From contig JANNNU010000108.1 in assembly GCA_031398695.1 (NCBI GenBank), forward strand, positions 1 through 19,199: a stretch of DNA of 19,199 bases. The letters are read 5' to 3'. Positions within the stretch are counted from its first letter, which is position 1. The number at the start of each line of letters is the position of its first letter. A program made the translations under genes and the position numbers. Shown piece by piece: positions 14,167 to 19,199 of the stretch. The stretch comes from JAIYDJ01 sp031398695. GTDB taxonomy: Bacteria; Pseudomonadota; Alphaproteobacteria; Rhodobacterales; Rhodobacteraceae. The notes beneath the pieces are model-generated. The model searched no databases. It was not told the origin of the DNA and worked only from the letters and a program-made list of their open reading frames with translations.

Positions 14167-15063
14167 ATGGACTGGGACAAGTTGCGGATTTTTCATGCGG
14201 TGGCTGACAAGGGAAGCCTGACGCATGCAGGCGAAGTGTTGCATCTGTCGCAGTCGGCCGTCAGCCGCCAGATCCGCGCATTGGAGGAAAGCCTTTCGGT
14301 CACGTTGTTCCATCGGCACGCGCGCGGGTTGATTCTGACCGAACCGGGCGAGTTGCTGTTCGATGCGACCCAGCAGATGGCCAAGCGGCTGGATGCCACC
14401 GCCGCTCGGATCAGGGACAGCGAAGACGAGGTGTTCGGCGAATTGCGCGTGACCACGACGACCGGGTTTGGCACGCTGTGGCTGGCACCGCGGTTGGCGA
14501 ACCTTTACAAGAAATATCCCAGCCTGAAGATCGACCTGATGCTGGAAGAGCGCGTGCTCGACCTGCCGATGCGCGAGGCCGACGTGGCGATCCGGATGAA
14601 AGAGCCGTCACAGGCCGACCTGATCCGCCGCCGCCTGATGAACATCCGGATGCGGCTTTATGCATCGCCCGAGTATCTGGCCGAACACGGCACCCCGGTC
14701 AGCCTTGATGACTTTGCCCAGCACCGTCTGATCTGCCAGCATGCCGGGACCGCGCAGGTCGCCGCGGGGGCCAATCTGGTGGCAGACCTGATGGCGCATG
14801 ACATCCCGTCGACGTTGACGGTGAACAACTATTTCGGCGTGCTTCAGGGCGTGTTGAACCATCTTGGCATAGGGGTGCTGCCCGACTACGTGATCGAGGA
14901 TTTCCCGCACCTACAGCGCGTACTTTTCGAGGTCGAAAGCAGCGAGGTGCCCGTCTTTCTCGCCTATCCCGAGGAATTGCGGCACTCCAAACGCGTGGCC
15001 GCCTTTCGAGAGTTCGTCACGGAAGAGATCTTCGCGTTCCGCAAGCGTCAGCAGACGGTCTGA
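14167..15063 (+). CDS. LysR-family transcriptional regulator
   Basis: A 298-residue LysR-type regulator. The N-terminal winged helix-turn-helix spans about 1-60, with the recognition part SLTHAGEVLHLSQSAVSRQI (18-37) and RALEESLSVTLFHRHARGLILTEPG. The effector-binding domain begins near 93 (ELRVTTTTGFGTLWLAPRL) and has the two-lobed pattern ending in GIGVLPDYVIEDFP. ATG 14167 is chosen because MDWDKLRIFHAVAD is the usual beginning of this subgroup; ATG 14140 is in frame upstream and has a better-spaced purine stretch, so it cannot be excluded. It is divergent from the acyltransferase-murI-argC-ccmE unit. Ligand and targets are unknown. Confidence 0.93.
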   Translation: MDWDKLRIFHAVADKGSLTHAGEVLHLSQSAVSRQIRALEESLSVTLFHRHARGLILTEPGELLFDATQQMAKRLDATAARIRDSEDEVFGELRVTTTTGFGTLWLAPRLANLYKKYPSLKIDLMLEERVLDLPMREADVAIRMKEPSQADLIRRRLMNIRMRLYASPEYLAEHGTPVSLDDFAQHRLICQHAGTAQVAAGANLVADLMAHDIPSTLTVNNYFGVLQGVLNHLGIGVLPDYVIEDFPHLQRVLFEVESSEVPVFLAYPEELRHSKRVAAFREFVTEEIFAFRKRQQTV

Positions 15064-15104
15064 CCATGTCCAAACAACCGGCCTTCATGTAAAGCCAATT
15101 GCCA

Positions 15105-15125
15105 GCCATGCACCCCGTGCATGGC
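15105..15125. repeat. Perfect 9-bp hairpin in the LysR 3' region
   Basis: GCCATGCAC (15105-15113) pairs exactly with GTGCATGGC (15117-15125) around a CCC loop, 41 bp after the LysR stop. There is no T-tract on either strand, so it is either a weak terminator, a 3'-end processing/stability element, or a protein-binding site just upstream of the candidate small-RNA promoter. Confidence 0.5.
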
Positions 15126-15155
15126 GGGTTTGCAGGCCAGAACCCAACCAATCTC

Positions 15156-15184
15156 TTGCGCGGAATGCCTGTCGCCCCTAATTC
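15156..15184 (+). promoter_or_regulatory. Promoter of candidate small RNA
   Basis: TTGCGC (15156-15161), a 17-bp spacer and TAATTC (15179-15184) make a reasonable sigma-70 promoter. It predicts a transcription start near 15191, inside the LysR-sigma factor gap where no protein gene is convincing. Confidence 0.5.
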
Positions 15185-15190
15185 GGTTAC

Positions 15191-15268
15191 CGAGCGAGAC
15201 GGACACTTGTTCTCTTACTCATACCTCCCTGTTGGACTTGGGCCGAGCGATTGCTCGGCCTTTTTTTT
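15191..15268 (+). ncRNA. Candidate small regulatory RNA with exposed CCUCCCU stretch
   Basis: About 78 nt from a predicted start near 15191 to the T-run of a strong terminator. The central part (about 15195-15239) has little self-pairing and contains ATACCTCCCTGTTGGACTTG, with CCTCCCT able to pair with Shine-Dalgarno sequences (AGGGAGG). The layout, meaning an unpaired pyrimidine-rich seed followed by a GC-rich terminator with eight T, is that of Hfq-dependent trans-acting sRNAs. The seed plus 'CUUGGGCCG' before the terminator recalls the alphaproteobacterial suhB/ar14-type sRNA family, but this is a recollection, not a match. It could instead be only the LysR 3' UTR and terminator; the separate promoter argues against that. 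Confidence 0.55.
15241..15268 (+). terminator. Strong Rho-independent terminator
   Basis: GGCCGAGC (15241-15248), loop GATT, GCTCGGCC (15253-15260), then eight T (15261-15268). The perfect 8-bp GC-rich stem and long T-run make it the clearest terminator in the window. It ends plus-strand transcription from LysR and/or the small RNA. The last T is shared with the stop codon (TCA at 15268-15270 on this strand) of the convergent sigma-factor gene. Confidence 0.93.
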
Positions 15269-16539
15269 CATTTCACTCGATTTTTGCCGGTCGCCCGTCC
15301 CGTAAGCTGCCGGTCGCGTTGTCTGGTCAGGAAAGCGGCGTCGCTAGAAGATCTGGCAAGCTCAATCGCACGGTCATAGGCCAGCCGGGCCGCAGCGCCC
15401 TGCCCGGCGCGCGTCAAGAGTTCGGCAGTGGCCGCGTGATAGGGCTGGTAGTCGCGCAGTGCGTCGTCGAGGCCCGAAAGCTCGGTCAGGGCCCGGTCCA
15501 AGGCTCCGGTTTCAGCCAGCGCCACGGCGCGGTTCAGCCGCACGACCGGGGTCGGCTCAAAGTCCAGCAGACGGGTGTAAAGGGCGACGATCTGGGGCCA
15601 GTCGGGACCCGGCCGCGCGACCTGGCACGCTGCGATGGCCGCCTTGATCTGGTAGGGTCCGGGGTTGCGGCGCGTCATGGCCTGGTCGATCAGCGTCAGC
15701 CCTGCGGCGATCGCTGCGTGATCCCACGCCCCGCGATCCTGATCGGCAAGGGCGATCGTCACCCCGTGCCGATCGGTGCGGGCGGCGCGGCGGGCATCCG
15801 TGATCAGCATCAACGCCAGACATCCTTCGATTTCCGGCTCGTCCGGGCGCAGTTGGTCGATCAGCCGGGCAAGCCAGATCGCCTCGCGGCACAGATCGTG
15901 GCCCGTGTCCTGATCGGCAAGCGGCCCTGCCGTGTAGCCTGCGTTGAACACCAGATAGACCACGGCCACCACCGATTGCAGCCGCGCCGGCCAGTCTTCG
16001 GGGTCAGGAACGGCAAAGGGTATGCCAGCGGCGGCGATCTTGGCCTTGGCGCGGGACAGGCGCTGGCCCATCGTGGATTCGGCATCCAGAAAAGCCCGCG
16101 CGATTTCCGCAGTCGTCAGCCCAGTCACTGTGCGCAGTGTCAAGGCCACGCGCGATTTGGCCTCCAGCGCCGGGTGACAACAGGTGAAGATCAGGCGCAG
16201 GCGGTCGTCCGGGATCATGTCGGGTGCCGTCTCGGCCGCCTCGTCGACTGCGAGGCGCGCCAGATCGGCGGTGTTGCGGGCATCGCGGGCGGTGCTGCGC
16301 AGGCGGTCTATGGCCTTGCGCAACGCGACCCGCAGCAGCCAGCCTTGCGGCGAGGCGGGCAGGCCCGCCCTGCCCCAGTGCGACAGCGCCGAAATCGCCG
16401 CCTCCTGCAGGGCATCTTCGGCCAGTTGAAAATCGCGCAGACGCGCGATCAGCGCCGCCAGCAGCCGCCCCCGGTCATCCCGCATCAGCCGGTCGATCGT
16501 CTGGCTAAGCGCGATGGCCTGCGAGGCGGCGCTGGACAT
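15268..16539 (-). CDS. ECF42-type RNA polymerase sigma factor with C-terminal extension
   Basis: A 423-residue sigma factor, about twice the size of a plain ECF. Region 2 is about 12-85 (LAEDALQEAAISALSHWG, then GWLLRVALRKAIDRLR) and region 4 about 115-170 (LTLRTVTGLTTAEIARAFL followed by MGQRLSRAKAKI). LIFTCCHPAL (117-125) is the group hallmark between them. From about 180 to the end lies the long extension (DUF6596 plus TPR-like helices: YLVFNAGYTA, RRNPGPYQIKAAIAACQ, LNRAVALAETGALDRAL), which in studied ECF42 proteins takes the place of an anti-sigma factor. It starts 1 bp after the DGPF gene stop, so translation is coupled. The signal it responds to is unknown. Confidence 0.92.
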   Translation of the reverse strand: MSSAASQAIALSQTIDRLMRDDRGRLLAALIARLRDFQLAEDALQEAAISALSHWGRAGLPASPQGWLLRVALRKAIDRLRSTARDARNTADLARLAVDEAAETAPDMIPDDRLRLIFTCCHPALEAKSRVALTLRTVTGLTTAEIARAFLDAESTMGQRLSRAKAKIAAAGIPFAVPDPEDWPARLQSVVAVVYLVFNAGYTAGPLADQDTGHDLCREAIWLARLIDQLRPDEPEIEGCLALMLITDARRAARTDRHGVTIALADQDRGAWDHAAIAAGLTLIDQAMTRRNPGPYQIKAAIAACQVARPGPDWPQIVALYTRLLDFEPTPVVRLNRAVALAETGALDRALTELSGLDDALRDYQPYHAATAELLTRAGQGAAARLAYDRAIELARSSSDAAFLTRQRDRQLTGRATGKNRVK

Positions 16540-16540
16540 G

Positions 16541-16903
16541 TCAGGCCCCGGCCGTGTTGTACACCATCAAGGGTCGTACCTCGACCGTGCCATAGGCCGC
16601 CGACGGTATCATCGCTGCGTATTTCAGGGCCGCATCCAGATCGGGGACGTCGATGATGTAGTAGCCGCCGAGGTGTTCCTTGGTTTCCGCGAACGGGCCA
16701 TCCATGGTTTCCACCCGGCCGTCCTTCACCCGCACCGAGGTTGCGGTCTGGACACCCTGTAACCAGTCACCCGATTTCATCACGCCATCGGCGTTCATCC
16801 GGTCGTTCAGGGCGCTGTATCCCCCCATCATCGCGCCGAATTCCGGGGTGCCGTAGGCCGGCTCGCGGGCGGGGTCGCTGTAGATCAAAAGCATGTATTG
16901 CAT
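16541..16903 (-). CDS. DGPF/YCII-domain protein, ECF42 partner
   Basis: A 120-residue protein of the YCII-related superfamily. It has the start MQYMLLIYSDP, a central VKDGRVETMDGPFAETKEHL with the diagnostic DGPF, then GGYYIIDVPDLDAALKYAAMIPSA and a C-terminal VEVRPLM strand: the ferredoxin-like alpha/beta fold with a small active-site-like pocket. The biochemical function is not established. Genes of this type are almost always next to ECF42 sigma factors and are typical of their regulon. ATG 16903 has AAGGA about 9 bases upstream. It follows the MAPEG gene by 33 bp and precedes the sigma-factor gene by 1 bp, so the three probably form one operon. Confidence 0.93.
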   Translation of the reverse strand: MQYMLLIYSDPAREPAYGTPEFGAMMGGYSALNDRMNADGVMKSGDWLQGVQTATSVRVKDGRVETMDGPFAETKEHLGGYYIIDVPDLDAALKYAAMIPSAAYGTVEVRPLMVYNTAGA

Positions 16904-16936
16904 GTCGGTAAGTCCTTTGTCCTTGGGTTGATGGGC

Positions 16937-17329
16937 TCAGAGCCCGAGAAGGTTGACGGCGATGCAGATCATCGCGTTCAGCGTGGCGAGGATGTTAGTG
17001 CCGTTGCCGGCCTAGCGCAGCGGATGGCCCGAATTGCCCGATTTCAGCCCGAACGGATGCGCGATCCGACCGATCAACAGCAGCGTGCCCGAAATGTGCA
17101 GATAGACGGCGGGGGCGCCCATGCCTTCGGCGAGGATCATCAGGATCAGCACGAAGCAGGTCCATTCAACAAAGTTGCCGTGCTGGCGCACCCGTTGCAG
17201 CAGCATCGCGTTGCCGGCATCGCCGAACGAGGTTCCCGTCGCGCTGCGCACCGCGCTGACACGAAAGAAAAGGACAAGAAAAATGGCAGCCAAAAGCAAT
17301 GCGTAAAGCGGGGTCACGGTAAAGATCAT
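16937..17329 (-). pseudogene. MAPEG-family membrane protein gene interrupted by an in-frame TAG
   Basis: From ATG 17329 (AAGGA 6 bases upstream) the frame encodes 105 residues and meets TAG at 17014-17012. It then continues in the same frame for 24 codons to TGA at 16939-16937. MAPEG features are clear: TM1 (TPLYALLLAAIFLVLFFRV), a polar loop with RVRQHGNFVEW, TM2 (FVLILMILAEG), TM3 (GTLLLIGRIAHPFGL), and, after the TAG, the fourth segment AGNGTNILATLNAMICIAVN. So the stop removes TM4. One base change (for example TGG or TAT/TAC to TAG) explains it. It could be a real loss, a sequencing error, or a functional short form. MAPEG proteins include glutathione transferase-like enzymes; the role here is unknown. 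Confidence 0.75.
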
Positions 17330-17366
17330 TCTGTTTCCTTCGTGGTTTAGGTTTTCGTAACCCAAG

Positions 17367-17393
17367 GACGCTGGCACTTTGCCGATTTCGACA
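17367..17393 (-). promoter_or_regulatory. Candidate ECF42-dependent promoter of the MAPEG-DGPF-ECF42 operon
   Basis: On the minus strand TGTCGA (17393-17388) is separated by exactly 17 bp from CGTC (17370-17367), about 38 bp upstream of the MAPEG ATG. As I recall, ECF42 factors recognise TGTCGA at -35 and a CGA/CGTC-like -10. The match, spacing and position make autoregulation of the operon likely. The A/T-rich tracts just upstream could act as an UP element. Confidence 0.6.
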
Positions 17394-17394
17394 C

Positions 17395-17421
17395 GCCGGA
17401 CAAAATTTTTCTGGGTCCGGC
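17395..17421. repeat. 7-bp inverted repeat abutting the ECF-type -35 element
   Basis: GCCGGAC (17395-17401) and GTCCGGC (17415-17421) are exact inverted copies around a 13-nt A/T-rich centre. The repeat begins 2 bp upstream (minus-strand sense) of the TGTCGA box, between the divergent MAPEG and purL genes. It may be an operator or an accidental hairpin. Confidence 0.4.
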
Positions 17422-17452
17422 CGAAAAAAAATCTGGCGCGCGGTGGCAGGAC

Positions 17453-17481
17453 TTTCGAAACACCCCTGCATCCCCTATGAC
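17453..17481 (+). promoter_or_regulatory. Weak candidate promoter of purL
   Basis: TTTCGA (17453-17458), 17-bp spacer, TATGAC (17476-17481), 29 bp before the purL start. Both boxes are imperfect, so this is only a suggestion. Confidence 0.25.
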
Positions 17482-17510
17482 GCAACAATCCGTTGCTGGG
17501 AGATTGCCCT

Positions 17511-19199
17511 TTGTCCGAACCCGCCATCACGCCCGAACTCGTTGCCGCCCATGGCCTGAAACCCGACGAATATCAGCGCCTGCTAGCGATCATCGACCGT
17601 GAGCCGTCGTTCACCGAACTGGGCATCTTTTCGGCGATGTGGAACGAGCATTGTTCGTATAAGTCGTCCAAGAAATGGCTGCGCACCCTGCCCACCACCG
17701 GGCCGCAGGTGATCTGCGGGCCGGGCGAAAACGCCGGCGTGGTCGATATCGGCGACGGCCAGGCCGTGGTGTTCAAGATGGAGAGCCACAACCATCCGAG
17801 CTTCATCGAGCCGTATCAGGGCGCCGCCACCGGCGTCGGCGGCATTCTGCGCGACGTGTTCACGATGGGGGCGCGGCCGATCGCCTGCCTCAATGCGCTG
17901 TCATTCGGCGCGCCGGAGCATCCGAAGACCCGGCATCTGGTGTCCGGCGTGGTGGCCGGCATCGGCGGCTACGGCAATTCGTTCGGCGTGCCGACGGTGG
18001 GCGGCCAGATGCGTTTTCACACCCGCTATGACGGCAACATCCTGGTCAATGCGATGGCGGTCGGGCTCGCCGACACCGACAAGATCTTCTATGCGGCCGC
18101 CTCCGGCGTGAACATGCCGATCGTTTATCTGGGCTCCAAGACCGGCCGCGATGGCATCCACGGCGCCTCGATGGCGTCGGCGGAGTTCGATGACGATTCC
18201 GACGAGAAGCGCCCTACCGTGCAGGTCGGCGATCCGTTCGCCGAAAAGCTGCTGCTGGAAGCCTGCCTCGAGATCATGGCGGCAGATTGCGTGATCGCCA
18301 TCCAGGACATGGGCGCGGCCGGGCTGACCAGTTCGGCGGTGGAGATGGGCGCGAAAGGCGGCCTCGGCGTCGAGCTCGATCTCGACGCGGTGCCGACCCG
18401 CGAGCCCGGCATGAGCGCCTACGAGATGATGCTGTCGGAAAGCCAGGAGCGCATGCTCATGGTGTTGAAGCCGGAGAAGGAAGGTGAGGCCAAGGCGATC
18501 TTCACCAAATGGGGCCTCGATTTCGCGGTGATCGGTCACACCACGCCGAGCAAACGCTTCGTGATCAAGCGGCACGGCCAGGTGATGGCGGATCTGCCGA
18601 TCAAGGAACTGGGCGACGAGGCACCGCTGTACGACCGCCCGCATGTGCCGTCGCCGGTGCTGCCGGTGGTTCATGCGCGTGAGGTCACCGCGCCGCTGCC
18701 GATCGTCGATGCGCTGGAGAAGCTAATCGCGACGCCGGAATTGTGCAGCAAGCGCTGGGTCTGGGAGCAGTACGATCACGTCATCGGCGGCAACACCTTG
18801 CAGCGCCCCGGCGGCGACGCGGCCGTGGTGCGGGTCGAGGACGGCCCGAAGGGTTTGGCGCTGACCTGCGATGTCACGCCGCGCTATTGCGAGGCGGATC
18901 CCTTTGAAGGCGGCAAGCAGGCGGTGGCCGAAGCCTGGCGCAACATCACCGCGGTCGGCGGCCGGCCGCTGGCGATCACCGACAATCTGAATTTCGGCAA
19001 CCCCGAACGCCCCGAGATCATGGGCCAGTTCGTCGGCTGCCTGAAGGGCATTGCGGAGGCCTGCCGCGCGCTCGACTTCCCGGTCGTCTCCGGCAACGTC
19101 TCGCTCTACAACGAGACCGAGGGCCGCGCGATCCTGCCGACCCCGGCGATCGGCGGCGTCGGCGTGCTGGAAGACGTGGCCCAGGCGGTCGGCCTGACC
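17511..19199 (+). CDS. purL: Phosphoribosylformylglycinamidine synthase subunit PurL (3' end outside window)
   Basis: PurL, with PurQ and PurS, converts FGAR, glutamine and ATP to FGAM in purine synthesis. The window holds 563 codons of an expected roughly 740. Typical motifs: FTELGIFSAMWNEHCSYKSS, FKMESHNHPS (nucleotide/substrate site), GAATGVGGILRDVFTMGARP, QDMGAAGLTSSAVEMG and DNLNFGNPERPEIMGQF. The start is TTG 17511, with GGGAG about 8 bases upstream; an in-frame TGA at 17478-17480 excludes anything much longer. The N-terminal about 85 residues read like rhodobacterial PurL. From about residue 124 onward (ACLNALSFGAPEHPKT, VWEQYDHVIGGNTLQRPGG) the sequence reads like Rhizobiales/Bradyrhizobium-type PurL, hinting at a mosaic gene or assembly join. 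Confidence 0.95.
   Translation, partial: MSEPAITPELVAAHGLKPDEYQRLLAIIDREPSFTELGIFSAMWNEHCSYKSSKKWLRTLPTTGPQVICGPGENAGVVDIGDGQAVVFKMESHNHPSFIEPYQGAATGVGGILRDVFTMGARPIACLNALSFGAPEHPKTRHLVSGVVAGIGGYGNSFGVPTVGGQMRFHTRYDGNILVNAMAVGLADTDKIFYAAASGVNMPIVYLGSKTGRDGIHGASMASAEFDDDSDEKRPTVQVGDPFAEKLLLEACLEIMAADCVIAIQDMGAAGLTSSAVEMGAKGGLGVELDLDAVPTREPGMSAYEMMLSESQERMLMVLKPEKEGEAKAIFTKWGLDFAVIGHTTPSKRFVIKRHGQVMADLPIKELGDEAPLYDRPHVPSPVLPVVHAREVTAPLPIVDALEKLIATPELCSKRWVWEQYDHVIGGNTLQRPGGDAAVVRVEDGPKGLALTCDVTPRYCEADPFEGGKQAVAEAWRNITAVGGRPLAITDNLNFGNPERPEIMGQFVGCLKGIAEACRALDFPVVSGNVSLYNETEGRAILPTPAIGGVGVLEDVAQAVGLT

Noticed and set aside
15099..15305. 68-codon open frame between lysR and the sigma-factor gene
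   Set aside because: It runs straight through the strong terminator and into the opposing gene, has no good ribosome site and no family similarity; a small RNA explains the region better.
15121..16656. 511-codon plus-strand open frame opposite the sigma factor
   Set aside because: Antisense shadow; the minus-strand ECF42 frame has clear sigma-factor motifs over its whole length.
16898..17350. Plus-strand open frame opposite the broken MAPEG gene
   Set aside because: Considered as an alternative to the pseudogene, but it has no membrane pattern or family motif and no ribosome site, whereas the minus-strand frame has both.
1..19199. CRISPR arrays, insertion sequences and replication origins
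   Set aside because: I looked for regularly spaced repeats, transposase motifs with terminal repeats, and DnaA-box clusters, and found none.

Overview
The window reads as chromosomal DNA of an alphaproteobacterium, most probably a member of the Rhodobacterales (Rhodobacter/Paracoccus-like). The basis is high GC, densely packed genes, the order plsX-fabH-ihfA-MerR-tRNA-Pro, the cell-division block scpB-scpA-nagZ-SPOR-argS, an argC-ccmE pair, and protein sequences that read like rhodobacterial orthologues from memory. No insertion sequence, CRISPR array or complete prophage is visible. No stretch longer than about 300 bases lacks a gene. The longest non-coding gaps are 10428-10661, 13945-14166 and 15064-15267, and each has its own entry.

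Layout. 1-2506 (+): end of plsX, then fabH, ihfA and a MerR-type regulator. 2563-2640 (+): tRNA-Pro(GGG) with its own terminator. 2702-3772 (+): a double-length dCTP deaminase. A perfect 15-bp hairpin at 3774-3813 separates it from the convergent minus-strand block 3814-10427. In transcription order that block is a phage-type endolysin, a holin, argS, a SPOR-domain membrane protein, nagZ, scpA, scpB and a 65-residue hypothetical protein. Next, also on the minus strand, come an acyltransferase, murI, argC and ccmE (13944 down to 10662). A LysR regulator (14167-15063, +) diverges from the acyltransferase. A probable small RNA (about 15191-15268, +) follows it and ends in a strong terminator whose last T is the first base of the facing sigma factor's stop codon. 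The minus-strand operon 17329-15268 encodes a MAPEG-like membrane protein broken by a stop codon, a DGPF/YCII-type protein and an ECF42-type sigma factor. purL starts divergently at 17511 and runs off the window.

How the genes fit together. The first block links phospholipid and fatty-acid synthesis (PlsX, FabH) to nucleoid proteins. The central block combines chromosome condensation (ScpA/ScpB), peptidoglycan recycling and septal murein binding (NagZ, SPOR) and arginyl-tRNA synthesis. The endolysin/holin pair directly upstream of argS resembles the lysis cassette used by rhodobacterial gene transfer agents (GTAs), which lies away from the main GTA structural cluster.

Most interesting observations: (1) the GTA-type lysis pair; (2) the ECF42-DGPF-MAPEG module preceded by TGTCGA-N17-CGTC, a likely ECF promoter for autoregulation; (3) the nonsense codon in the MAPEG gene; (4) a probable sRNA with an exposed CCUCCCU stretch; (5) a purL that appears to switch from rhodobacterial-like to Rhizobiales-like sequence inside a highly conserved block, indicating recombination or an assembly chimera.
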